A stretch of DNA of 32,462 nt from Propionibacteriaceae bacterium (lineage in GTDB: Bacteria > Actinomycetota > Actinomycetes > Propionibacteriales > Propionibacteriaceae). The translations under genes and the position numbers were made by a program. Shown here in pieces: positions 1 to 7,890 of this stretch. The notes under the pieces were generated by a model. The model saw nothing but the letters and a program-made list of their open reading frames with translations. It did no database searches and was not told the DNA's origin. Positions within the stretch are counted from its first letter, which is position 1, and each line of letters starts with the position of its first letter. Where the stretch lies: positions 1 to 32,462 of the forward strand of contig CAJPNZ010000027.1 in assembly GCA_905372155.1 (NCBI GenBank). The letters run 5' to 3'.

Positions 1-1116
1 CCTGTCCCCCCGACCGAAGCCGTCTCCCCTGACGCGGTGACCGCCATCGTCGAGCCGCAGTCCCTCAGATCCCCGGACTCGGCACCCTCACCGCACCCGG
101 TTTCCTCGGTCAGGTCCGCTTCCTCGGCGGGAGAACCTCCCCGGGCCACGCTTCCCGGCTCCAGCAGGGGTGGGTCCCCGAGTTCGCACCGCACACCGAT
201 CTTCCCGCAGTTCTCCCAGGAACCGGTGTACCGGCGCCGTCGGGGCATCATGCTGCTCGTGCTGGTGTTGCTCGTCACGGCGATAATCGTCTCCGCCTCG
301 TGGTGGTGGGCCGAGGGGCGGTTCACCACCACCCCCGAGGTGACCAACATCCCCCAGGAGCAGGCCCTCCAAAGCCTCAGAGCCAGCGATCTCGAATACA
401 CCACCCAGGAGGCGTTCTCCGAGGATGTCGCGGTCGGATCGGTCATCAGCACCGATCCCGCAGGAAACGCCCGGACCCTTCGAGGCACCAGGGTCACGGT
501 CGTCATCTCCAAGGGGCCCGAGCGTTACATGATGCCCGACGTGGTGGGACAGAAACTCTCGCAGGCCCGCTCCGCCATCGAATCGGCGCACCTGGTCGTC
601 GGGCAGGTGAAGGAGGACTGGTCGGAGTCCGTCGAAACTGACATGATCATCTCGGCCAGCGCATCGGCCGGCGCCCTCCTGCCACCCGGCAGCAACATCG
701 ACCTGGTGGTCAGCAAGGGTCGTCAGCCCCTCACCATCAAGAACTACGCGGGCACCGACGCCGACCAGGCCGGAAAGGAACTCAAGAAGCAGGGCTTCAC
801 GGTCGAGGTCTCCGAGGCGCACTCGGACACCGTCCCCGCAGGGAAAGTGATTTCCCAGGATCCCGCCGACGGCACCGGACATCGCGGTGACACGGTGAAG
901 CTGGTCAAGTCCCTCGGCCCGGAGATGGTGACCGTTCCGGACGTCGGCCACAAGCGCACCGATGAGGCCCAGAAGGATCTGGAGGCTGCCGGGTTCAAGG
1001 TGGAGGTCCAGAACAAGTCCATCTTCCCCGCACCGCTGGGGTTCGCCTCGGGAACCAACCCCGCAGCCGGTTCAACGGCTCCCAAGGGAAGCACCGTCAT
1101 CCTCTACGTGACATGA
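1..1116 (+). CDS. Ser/Thr protein kinase with PASTA repeats, C-terminal part (PknL/Stk type), 5' truncated by the window
   Basis: The frame is open back to base 1, so the GTG at 37 is probably internal and the kinase domain lies upstream of the window. Numbered from that GTG, the visible part has a Pro/Ser-rich juxtamembrane linker (1-65), an RRRR stop-transfer cluster, one membrane segment (about 71-91) and four PASTA repeats (about 100-163, 166-231, 232-297, 298-359) with typical DVVG- and DVG-like starts. PASTA repeats outside the membrane bind muropeptides or lipid II and steer the cytoplasmic kinase that controls cell-wall growth and division. In mycobacteria pknL lies near the class II DAHP synthase gene, and the same enzyme is encoded here at 4618-6003, so a PknL-like kinase is more likely than PknB. 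The assignment rests only on the PASTA half. Confidence 0.88.
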   Translation, partial: PVPPTEAVSPDAVTAIVEPQSLRSPDSAPSPHPVSSVRSASSAGEPPRATLPGSSRGGSPSSHRTPIFPQFSQEPVYRRRRGIMLLVLVLLVTAIIVSASWWWAEGRFTTTPEVTNIPQEQALQSLRASDLEYTTQEAFSEDVAVGSVISTDPAGNARTLRGTRVTVVISKGPERYMMPDVVGQKLSQARSAIESAHLVVGQVKEDWSESVETDMIISASASAGALLPPGSNIDLVVSKGRQPLTIKNYAGTDADQAGKELKKQGFTVEVSEAHSDTVPAGKVISQDPADGTGHRGDTVKLVKSLGPEMVTVPDVGHKRTDEAQKDLEAAGFKVEVQNKSIFPAPLGFASGTNPAAGSTAPKGSTVILYVT

Positions 1117-1139
1117 TTGCCGGACGCCTCGCGTCCCAA

Positions 1140-1145
1140 TAGGCT
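1140..1145 (+). promoter_or_regulatory. Putative -10 hexamer of a leaderless promoter for the EamA transporter
   Basis: TAGGCT ends 6 bases before the GTG start at 1152. No Shine-Dalgarno sequence lies between, so transcription probably begins at or next to the start codon. This is one of about a dozen similar arrangements in the window. Confidence 0.5.
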
Positions 1146-1151
1146 GTTCGC

Positions 1152-2078
1152 GTGACCTCGAGCCATCGGTTTCTACCCTCTGTCGCTCTGCTGGTGGCGG
1201 CAGCCGCCTGGGGATCGACGGTCGTGGTCGCCAAGGGTGCCTACGAATCCTCCATGACGCCCGCCCACCTTCTGATCTCCCGGCTCACCCTGACCGCCCT
1301 GTGCCTGCTGCCCGCTTTCCTGCCCCATCTCAGGATGAAACGCGAAACCCGTGTACGGGGCATCATCCTGGGCCTGATCTTCAACACGGGTCTGGTGCTT
1401 CAAATGGTGGGGCTGGAACACACCCCGCCCTCACTCTCGGGGTTCATCACGGCAAGCTACGTAGTCTTCACCGCGATCCTCACCCCCTTGATCATGAAAC
1501 AACCCACCCCGGGGCGCACCTGGATAGCGGTGTCCCTGACGCTGGTGGGGATCGGTATCCTGGCTCTCGGGAATGACGACGGAAACGTCGATTTCGGATT
1601 CGGCGCCGCTATCACACTGTTGGGGGCCGTGCTCTTCGCCCTCCACATCATCTTCCTGGGACGCTGGGTGGAACCCGAGACGGTGCAGTCGCTCACCCTG
1701 ATGCAGGCCCTGACCGGGGCGATGGGAATGCTCTGTTTCCTGCCCTTCGCCGACTACCAGCTGCCCGCCACCTGGGATCTGTGGTGGCCGGTGCTCTATC
1801 TCGGTATCTTCTGCGGGGCCGTTACGCTGTTCCTGCAGAGTTGGGCGCAGAGCTACGTGCCCGCCACCACCTCGGCGGTGATCATGTGCTCGGAACCGAT
1901 GTGGGCCGCTGTGTTCGCGATCTGGGCCGGCATGGAGGAGCTCACCTGGCAGGTGCTCACGGGTGGTGGCCTCGTGGTGGCGGCGCTCCTTCTGACAGCG
2001 TGGCCCGGACGTAGCGCCTCATTTCTGGATGCGCTCGTCGAAGAACTGCGCTCACGACGCGCCCATCGTGGAAGCTGA
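1152..2078 (+). CDS. DMT superfamily (EamA) transporter
   Basis: This 308-residue protein is almost entirely hydrophobic, with about ten membrane segments in two repeated halves of roughly five. That is the EamA drug/metabolite transporter layout and usual length. The first segment carries the family-like AAAWGSTVVVAKGA motif at about residues 17-30. The second half has the conserved SAVIMCSEPMWAA stretch, where a Pro/Glu pair is normal for the family. It acts in the cytoplasmic membrane; the substrate (metabolite, amino acid or drug) cannot be read from the sequence. The GTG start is favoured because a -10-like TAGGCT lies 6 bases before it. The C-terminus ends in a basic cytoplasmic tail. 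It stands between the kinase gene and the paralogue pair in the same direction, apparently with its own promoter. Confidence 0.88.
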   Translation: MTSSHRFLPSVALLVAAAAWGSTVVVAKGAYESSMTPAHLLISRLTLTALCLLPAFLPHLRMKRETRVRGIILGLIFNTGLVLQMVGLEHTPPSLSGFITASYVVFTAILTPLIMKQPTPGRTWIAVSLTLVGIGILALGNDDGNVDFGFGAAITLLGAVLFALHIIFLGRWVEPETVQSLTLMQALTGAMGMLCFLPFADYQLPATWDLWWPVLYLGIFCGAVTLFLQSWAQSYVPATTSAVIMCSEPMWAAVFAIWAGMEELTWQVLTGGGLVVAALLLTAWPGRSASFLDALVEELRSRRAHRGS

Positions 2079-2105
2079 ACCGCTTCTACTGCAAGACTTT
2101 CACCC

Positions 2106-3287
2106 ATGGAATTGCAGACCCTGTTCCTGGTGCTGGTCGTCGTGGGTGTCCTGGGTTTCGTCGTCACACGTCGGATTCTCCGTCACCTCACCTTGAAACG
2201 TCTCGACTGGAAATGGGTGAAGCAGCCTGATCTCCGGATCACGATCGGTTTGAACCATCCACCTTTTGGTCTTGGGCTGGACAGACGCGTCAAGGACCAG
2301 ATGGTGGGCAGGTCCCACGACGGAACGCCCTTTCAGGCGTTCCGTTACAGCAGCGAGTCCTGGAGCGACCGACGCCGCATCGTGTGCGTTTCCCTTCCCC
2401 ACCCGATGCCGCCCTTCTACCTGTTCACCACGAAATCTCCGATACCTGGGATCGGTGGTCTGTCGCTGTCCAACGACACGCATACGATGATCTTCCCGGA
2501 GGAGAACTACGGCCGGGCGGTGTCGGCTGCCCTCGCTCCCTTCCTACCAGAACTCGGCCCCCGACAGCTCACGATTGACCACGATCAGCTGGTGATGTTC
2601 AACGTCAAGAACGACCTGAAATCACTGGAAGCAGCGGTGGAGTTCCTGACCCGGATCCGTAGGGCGATCATCTCCTCCCCCGCGATGGAACACATGGGGG
2701 AGAGCTCACCCCTGCACGTCTCCTTCACCAATCACCCCGACTGGGAGTACGTGGACCGTGACAACTCGTTACTGAGCCGTCTACCTCTCGAGCCGAGCGG
2801 TTATGACCACGAAGTGGTCAATGTCGTGCAATCCACCGGGAACAACATCTCCTTCATCCGTGTCACCCACAACTGGAAGACCCGGAACGCGAAGAACGAG
2901 TGGAGCAGCATCAAGGAACACACCGAGCACTTCTGCAGCTTCGGGATCAACTTCAAGTTCATCCCCATATCGGTGAACATGGGACGCGGCAAGCCCCAGA
3001 AATTCGAGTCCATCGATTTCAACAAACGTTTCAAGGTGCGCTGCCCGAACCCACGGTTCGCCTCCGACGTGTTCCACCAGCGCCAACTCGAACACCTACT
3101 GAGCGCCTCTCCTGAAGGTTTCGCGATCACTCAGGGAGGCACCATTCAAGTCGCGGAGAGCGAATGGCTGCCAGCGCAGATCGAAGTGATGCTCGGTTTC
3201 TTCCAGGAGTTCTTCGGCCAGGTCCCGGATTTCGTATGGAAGGAGCTGGGGGTCTGGCCCCGGCCGATCCCGAAACAAGAAGACTGA
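2106..3287 (+). CDS. Membrane-anchored protein of unknown function, first of two tandem paralogues
   Basis: The 393-residue protein starts with one strongly hydrophobic segment (about residues 4-21), followed by basic residues and a large soluble domain, so it is probably an N-terminally anchored cytoplasmic protein. I do not recognise the family with confidence. The late segment around FESIDFNKRF and PRFASDVF resembles sequences I associate with DUF3137-like actinobacterial proteins, but that is only an impression. The next gene (3402 onward) is clearly a paralogue: shared blocks include PFQAFRYSS, LTIDHDQ, NHPDWE, SFIRVTH, FIPISVNM and FASDVF. The ATG has no Shine-Dalgarno; a weak AAGACT (2093-2098) lies 7 bases upstream. 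The protein ends with a Trp-containing tail (WKELGVWPRP), which matters for judging the second copy. Confidence 0.75.
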   Translation: MELQTLFLVLVVVGVLGFVVTRRILRHLTLKRLDWKWVKQPDLRITIGLNHPPFGLGLDRRVKDQMVGRSHDGTPFQAFRYSSESWSDRRRIVCVSLPHPMPPFYLFTTKSPIPGIGGLSLSNDTHTMIFPEENYGRAVSAALAPFLPELGPRQLTIDHDQLVMFNVKNDLKSLEAAVEFLTRIRRAIISSPAMEHMGESSPLHVSFTNHPDWEYVDRDNSLLSRLPLEPSGYDHEVVNVVQSTGNNISFIRVTHNWKTRNAKNEWSSIKEHTEHFCSFGINFKFIPISVNMGRGKPQKFESIDFNKRFKVRCPNPRFASDVFHQRQLEHLLSASPEGFAITQGGTIQVAESEWLPAQIEVMLGFFQEFFGQVPDFVWKELGVWPRPIPKQED

Positions 3288-3401
3288 GGAACCCCGCGCT
3301 GGGACCGCGCCTCCCGGGGATGGTGTGGAACAACGTTTTCCGGCGGTCGGCGGGGACGATTTCACCGGGCGATTGACACCGCTTCCTGCCACACTGGAGG
3401 G

Positions 3402-4535
3402 GTGGCGTTGTTCCTTTTCTGTTGTCTGCTCATCGGCGCCGTCATCGCAGGCCTCGTCCTGATTCCCCGGCACCTTCGTCACAGCGCCCTCCAACGGCTC
3501 GGCTGGTTCTGGAACGACAAGCCCGACCTGAGCATCACGGCCGGGCTGAACCTACCCCCGTTCGGCATCGGGATGAACCGGAATGTGAAGCAGCAGGTGA
3601 TGGGAAGATCCCGGTCCGGGCTCCCCTTCCAAGCCTTCCGGTACAGCAGCGATTTCTGGGACGGGGAGCAACAGGTCGTCTGCATGCCGCTGCCGCACTC
3701 GATGCCGCCCTTCCACCTCTTCCACGAATCAGTCCCGATTCCCGGTGTTCAGGGCCTGATCATGGATGCCTGGGGACCCATAAAGGGGGTTTTTCAGGAT
3801 GAAACCTACGGGCGCGCCGTGATCGGTGCCCTCGCCCCGCTGCTGCCCTCCCTCGGATACAACCGCCTGACCATCGACCACGACCAGTTCGTGCTCCTGG
3901 ACGTCAACCAGGAGATAAAGACGCTCCAGCTGGCCGTGGAGTGGCTGGCCGCGGCTCACGCGGCCATCACCGGTTCCCCCGCCGTCGATCACGAATGGGA
4001 ACCGCCGCTGCCGTACGTCTCCTTCGCGAATCATCCCGACTGGGAGTTCGTGGGACGCGACGACTCGCTGGCCCGGCATCTCCCCCTGAGCACCCCGGGC
4101 GGCCAGGTGTTCAACATAGTGCGTTGCCTCAGGGGCCCCATTTCCTTCATCCGGGTCACCCACCAGTGGCAGACCGCGGTTTACATCGGGCAAACCGCCA
4201 CCGTGCAGAACCACATCGAGAATTTCTGCGGTTTCTGGGTCAATTTCAACTTCATCCCCATCTCGGTGAACATGGCAGGCAGCGGTGACGTTCAGAGCTT
4301 CGAGTCCATCGATTTCAACGAACGCTTCACGGTGCGCTGCCGGAGCCCCCGGTTCGCCTCCGACGTGTTCAACCCGAGGCAGCTCGAGTTCTTCCTGCGT
4401 TTCCCGGCGCTGTCCTTCGGCATCGATCAGAACGGGGTGATCACCGCCCGCGACTCCGAGTGGCCGCTGGAGCGGGTGGAGATGATGCTGTTCCTCCTCC
4501 ACGGTTTCTTCGGCCGGATACCGGACTTCGTCTGA
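3402..4535 (+). CDS. Second tandem paralogue of the unknown membrane-anchored family, ended by an in-frame TGA
   Basis: This 377-residue product has the same build as its upstream neighbour: an N-terminal membrane segment (about residues 3-20) and a soluble domain with matching blocks such as GRSRSGLPFQAFRYSS, LTIDHDQ, NHPDWEF and FASDVF. The GTG start gives an N-terminus equivalent to the first copy; the GGAGGG just before it is too close for a good ribosome-binding site, and CACACT (3390-3395) could be a degenerate -10. The frame stops at TGA 4533-4535, exactly where the first copy has TGG (PDFVWKELGVWPRP). Past the stop the same frame continues as RELGIWPRPVPEIDALPPGR to a TGA at 4596-4598, which would give about 398 residues. 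The copy therefore looks recently truncated by one TGG-to-TGA change, a sequencing error, or a site of readthrough. It may still work, since only about 21 residues are lost. Confidence 0.72.
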   Translation: MALFLFCCLLIGAVIAGLVLIPRHLRHSALQRLGWFWNDKPDLSITAGLNLPPFGIGMNRNVKQQVMGRSRSGLPFQAFRYSSDFWDGEQQVVCMPLPHSMPPFHLFHESVPIPGVQGLIMDAWGPIKGVFQDETYGRAVIGALAPLLPSLGYNRLTIDHDQFVLLDVNQEIKTLQLAVEWLAAAHAAITGSPAVDHEWEPPLPYVSFANHPDWEFVGRDDSLARHLPLSTPGGQVFNIVRCLRGPISFIRVTHQWQTAVYIGQTATVQNHIENFCGFWVNFNFIPISVNMAGSGDVQSFESIDFNERFTVRCRSPRFASDVFNPRQLEFFLRFPALSFGIDQNGVITARDSEWPLERVEMMLFLLHGFFGRIPDFV

Positions 4536-4617
4536 CGCGAACTCGGCATCTGGCCCAGGCCGGTTCCGGAGATCGACGCCCTGCCACCGGGGCGCTGACG
4601 AATGCGCTGGGGAGCCG

Positions 4618-6003
4618 TCACAGCTCCTTGGCCCGGAAGTCCAGCACCGGATTGCCCCGGTTCCGGCGTCCCTTGCGGAGCCTGGTGGCGACGGTGAAGG
4701 CCAGCTCCAGGCTCTGGTTGCGGTTCAGCCTGGGATCACACACCGTCTCGTAGCGGTCGGCCAGGTCGGTTTCCTCGAGTTTCAGGGCGCCACCGACGCA
4801 CTCGGTGACGTCGTCGCCGGTCAGCTCGACGTGAAGTCCTCCCGGCCAGGTACCGAGGGAGTCGTGGACGTCGAAGAAACCACGGACCTCCTCCACCACG
4901 TCATTGAAGGAACGGGTCTTGTAGCCGTTGGCGGCCTCGAAGGTGTTGCCGTGCATCGGGTCGCACACCCACGCGACCTTGCGTCCGGTCTCCTCCACCC
5001 CCTCGATCACCCGCGGAAGCACTTCGCGCACCCGGTCGGCGCCCATCCGGGTGATGAAGGTGATCCGGCCCGGTTCCCGGTCGGGGTCGAGGCGGTCGGC
5101 CAGTTCGACGGCCTGCCGGGGTGTGGTGGTGGGACCCAGTTTGATCCCCAGCGGGTTGCGGACCCGCCGCAGCAGCTCCACGTGGGCGCCGTCGAGCTGG
5201 CGGGTGCGTTCCCCGATCCACAGCATGTGACCCGAGCAGCCGTAGACCTGCTGCGAACGGGAGTCGACCCGGGTCATGGCCCTTTCGTACTCCAGCAGCA
5301 GCGCTTCGTGCGAGGCGTAGAAGTCGATGGTGGACAGCGCCCTGTCATCCACCCCGCAGGCGACCATGAAGGTCAACGCCCGGTCGATCTCCGCGGCCAG
5401 TTCCTCGTATGCCGCCTCCACCTCGGGGTTGCCGACGAAATCACGGTTCCAGGTGTGCACCCCGCGCAGATCCGCGAAACCACCCGTCACGAACGCGCGC
5501 ACCAGGTTGAGGGTGGCCGCGGAGGCGTTGTAGAGGCGGATCAGGCGTTCCGGATCGTGAACCCTGGACTGTTCGGTGAAGTCGAATCCGTTGATGGCGT
5601 CGCCCCGGTAGCTGGGCAGGGTGGTTTCCCCCCGGGTTTCCATCGGCTTGCTGCGGGGTTTGGCGTACTGCCCAGCGATCCGCCCGACCTTCACCACCGG
5701 AACCTGGGCGGCGTAGGTCATCACGACGGCCATGGACAGCTGCACCAACAGCTTGTCCTTGATGTGCTGCGCCGTGACCGCATCGAAGGACTCGGCACAG
5801 TCGCCGCCCTGAAGCAGGAACGCCCGGCCCTCCGCGACCTCCGCGAGCTTGGCCCGCAGGCCGTCGCACTCCCCCGCGAACACCAGCGGCGGCAGTTTCT
5901 CCACGATGTCGATCACACGGTCCAGCCCGGCCTCGTCCGGATAGCTGGGCTGCTGGAGCATCGGCAGGGATCTCAACTCGGCCCGGGACATGATCGACGA
6001 CAT
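4618..6003 (-). CDS. aroG: 3-deoxy-7-phosphoheptulonate (DAHP) synthase, class II
   Basis: This enzyme condenses phosphoenolpyruvate with erythrose-4-phosphate, the first step of the shikimate pathway to aromatic amino acids, in the cytoplasm. The whole class II family can be followed: QGGDCAESF near the N-terminus, GRIAGQYAKPRS, SYRGDAINGF, SHEALLLEYERAM, WIGERTRQLDGAH, LGIKLGPTTTP, CDPMHGNTFEA, GGLHVELTGDDVTEC and CDPRLNRNQSLELAF. These include the usual metal and phosphate ligands (Cys, His, Glu, Asp). I chose the ATG at 6003 (461 residues) because a -10-like TAGTCT lies 7 bases upstream. An in-frame GTG at 6030, directly after the stop of the response regulator gene, would add nine residues and is the alternative. 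The gene is last in the minus-strand run 9710-4618, and in mycobacteria the same enzyme is encoded near a Ser/Thr kinase gene. Confidence 0.95.
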   Translation of the reverse strand: MSSIMSRAELRSLPMLQQPSYPDEAGLDRVIDIVEKLPPLVFAGECDGLRAKLAEVAEGRAFLLQGGDCAESFDAVTAQHIKDKLLVQLSMAVVMTYAAQVPVVKVGRIAGQYAKPRSKPMETRGETTLPSYRGDAINGFDFTEQSRVHDPERLIRLYNASAATLNLVRAFVTGGFADLRGVHTWNRDFVGNPEVEAAYEELAAEIDRALTFMVACGVDDRALSTIDFYASHEALLLEYERAMTRVDSRSQQVYGCSGHMLWIGERTRQLDGAHVELLRRVRNPLGIKLGPTTTPRQAVELADRLDPDREPGRITFITRMGADRVREVLPRVIEGVEETGRKVAWVCDPMHGNTFEAANGYKTRSFNDVVEEVRGFFDVHDSLGTWPGGLHVELTGDDVTECVGGALKLEETDLADRYETVCDPRLNRNQSLELAFTVATRLRKGRRNRGNPVLDFRAKEL

Positions 6004-6010
6004 GGCGGGA

Positions 6011-6016
6011 AGACTA
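6011..6016 (-). promoter_or_regulatory. Putative -10 hexamer of a leaderless promoter for the DAHP synthase gene
   Basis: On the minus strand TAGTCT ends 7 bases before the ATG at 6003. The site lies within the possible longer coding start (6030) and just past the regulator stop, so aroG could be transcribed both from the upstream operon and from this site. Confidence 0.45.
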
Positions 6017-6031
6017 CTCCACTTGTCCACA

Positions 6032-6700
6032 TCACTCGTTCGGATCGTGCAATCCCTGGTCGATGGCGTAGAGAGTCAGCTCCACGCGGTTGTGGAGCTG
6101 AAGTTTGCGCAGCACGTTCTGCACATGGTTCTGAACCGTGCGATGGGAGACGAACAACGCCTCCGCGATCTCCCGGTAGGCCAGGCCCTTCGCCACCTGG
6201 CGCAGCACCTCCACCTCGCGGGTGGTCAACACCGGGCCGTCATCATCGTGGCTGTGGGCGACGTTGACCATGCGCCGGAACTCTCCCAGCACCAGTCCGG
6301 CCAAGCCGGGGGTGAACACCGCGTCCCCCGCTGCGGTGCGACGAACTCCCTCGATCAACTCGGCCTTGGAGGCCGATTTCACCAAGTACCCCCGGGCACC
6401 GGACTTCATGGCCCGCAGCACGTCCTCGCGTTCACCGCTGGCCGACATCACCAGCACCTGGATGTCCGGGAACTCCTGCACCAACAATTCGGTGCAGGTG
6501 GCCCCGTCCGGAGCGGGAATCTGCAGATCCATCACCACCACGTCGGGACGGGTGGCGCGCGCCCGCTGCAGGCATTCCGTCCCGTTCTTGGCGACCGCGA
6601 CGATCTCGAAGCCCTCCTCGGTGAGGTCCTCCCCCAAGGCCTCGATCCACATGGGGTGGTCATCCACCAACATCACACGGTTTCGACTGATGTCATTCAC
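6032..6700 (-). CDS. LuxR-family response regulator (MacR-like)
   Basis: This is the DNA-binding partner of the adjacent sensor kinase. The 222-residue protein has an N-terminal receiver domain with the acidic pair Asp13/Asp14, phosphoacceptor Asp58 (VVVMDLQIP), Ser86 and Lys108 (YLVKSAS), followed by a LuxR/GerE helix-turn-helix at about 155-215 (LTTREVEVLRQVAKG, FVSHRTVQNHVQNVL). The start is the GTG at 6700, which overlaps the kinase stop as GTGA; the open frame further upstream runs inside the kinase gene and is not coding. Being translationally coupled to a MacS-like kinase and lying beside aroG recalls the MacRS pair of Streptomyces, which controls envelope and morphogenesis genes. That its targets are the same here is inference. 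Confidence 0.93.
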   Translation of the reverse strand: MNDISRNRVMLVDDHPMWIEALGEDLTEEGFEIVAVAKNGTECLQRARATRPDVVVMDLQIPAPDGATCTELLVQEFPDIQVLVMSASGEREDVLRAMKSGARGYLVKSASKAELIEGVRRTAAGDAVFTPGLAGLVLGEFRRMVNVAHSHDDDGPVLTTREVEVLRQVAKGLAYREIAEALFVSHRTVQNHVQNVLRKLQLHNRVELTLYAIDQGLHDPNE

Positions 6701-7890
6701 ACCTCTCCCACCTTCACCGGGAACCGCAGTTCCCATTCGGTGCCTTCTCCCGGCGTGGACTTGACAACGGCGGTTCCTCCGAGAGCCGCCATCCTGCCCA
6801 CGATCGAATCCCTGATACCGAGCCGCCCCCGTTCCCCGGCGGAAGCCACCTCGGAAAGATCCATTCCGACTCCATTGTCGCGCACCCACAGGATTACTTC
6901 GGAATCGTCCTCCTGATCCAGCAGCACCCAGGCCTTCGCGCTCGGCCCCGCGTGTTTGTCGACGTTCTTCAGCGCCTCGACGAGTGCGGCCTCCACCTCC
7001 TCCGCGATGAGCCTGGGAACGAGTACCTGACCGGCCATGGTGGACACGACCACCTTGGTGCTCTGGAACCTATCGAGGGCAGCAGCCAGGTCCACCTGTC
7101 GGGTGGCGTTCTCGTTGAGGATCTCCTTGTCACGAATGAGGTTGCGCAGCTGGGTCTCGGATTCGTGGGCCAGTTCCGCCAGTCGCAGCCCGCGCGGGCC
7201 CAGCTCGGGCCCCTCCCGTTCGACGAGCGCCAACACCTGCAGGGCCCCGTCGTGCACGATCCGCGCCAGACGTTCCCGCTCCCCCAGCGCCACGGAACGA
7301 ATCCGAGCCCGTTCCTGCTCCGTGATGGTGTGTTTGAACTGGGTGATGAGCACCCCGACGCAGATGCTCATCAGCAAAATGGCGAGCACGACGTCTATCC
7401 GAGAGACCGTGACTCGCGGCGGAATCATCAGCAGAGGCATCGCCGTGGCCAGGGTGGCGGTGATCCCGGCGGCGGTTCCCCGCAGCACCGCCGCGTACAG
7501 GCAGCACCCCGCCATCCAGTACCCGGCCAGGGAAGTCTGCCCATACGGCTGGTTCGTCACCAGCGGGGTGGCGAAGATCAGGGAACACGTCACGGCCCCG
7601 TCGGCCAGGTGCACCCACAGGTTCCGGTCGGTGGGGCGGCGCAACAGAAAAGTCACGAAGAACGTCCACAACAGGACGGCGGCCATGGATATCAGCAGAC
7701 CGATCCGGTTCCTCGCGGTCGGGTACACGAACCAGAGGGAGACGACCACCGTGTGGATCGCCAGCACCACACGTACCGTGGCGGTGACGACGAAGACCCG
7801 CCCCAGCACGTCGTAGTCCTTGCGGAACCAGGAGGAAGCGGCCTGAACCCACCCCAGGCGTGCCGATGTCGGGGGTGTCCCGGGAATCAC
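6697..7890 (-). CDS. MacS-like membrane sensor histidine kinase
   Basis: The 397-residue protein has about five or six membrane segments in its first 190 residues, then a HisKA_3-type dimerisation helix with the H-box ERLARIVHDGALQVL at about 205-220 (His is the phosphorylation site), and a C-terminal HATPase domain with LVEALKNVDKHAG (N box), VRDNGVGMD (G1) and GRLGIRDSIVGRM. It should sense an envelope or membrane signal and phosphorylate the regulator encoded next. The layout and the GxGMD plus GLGIRDS-like stretches fit the MacS family. The GTG start at 7890 overlaps the acyltransferase stop (GTGA), and its own stop overlaps the regulator start (GTGA), so the three genes are a coupled operon. 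The inducing signal is unknown. Confidence 0.92.
   Translation of the reverse strand: MIPGTPPTSARLGWVQAASSWFRKDYDVLGRVFVVTATVRVVLAIHTVVVSLWFVYPTARNRIGLLISMAAVLLWTFFVTFLLRRPTDRNLWVHLADGAVTCSLIFATPLVTNQPYGQTSLAGYWMAGCCLYAAVLRGTAAGITATLATAMPLLMIPPRVTVSRIDVVLAILLMSICVGVLITQFKHTITEQERARIRSVALGERERLARIVHDGALQVLALVEREGPELGPRGLRLAELAHESETQLRNLIRDKEILNENATRQVDLAAALDRFQSTKVVVSTMAGQVLVPRLIAEEVEAALVEALKNVDKHAGPSAKAWVLLDQEDDSEVILWVRDNGVGMDLSEVASAGERGRLGIRDSIVGRMAALGGTAVVKSTPGEGTEWELRFPVKVGEV

Noticed and set aside
3373..3378. TTGACA as a -35 box for the second paralogue
   Set aside because: It is a perfect -35 hexamer, but no -10-like hexamer lies 16-19 bases downstream; the only candidate, CACACT, is 11 bases away.
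4533..4535. Use of TGA as a tryptophan codon (altered genetic code)
   Set aside because: Most other genes in the window end cleanly at TGA and use TGG for Trp, so recoding of TGA as a general rule is excluded; only a local event is possible.
4831..6267. A 478-residue plus-strand open frame
   Set aside because: It lies antisense to the DAHP synthase and regulator genes. Its product is rich in Gly, His, Arg and Pro, the usual sign of a high-GC shadow frame, and it matches no family.
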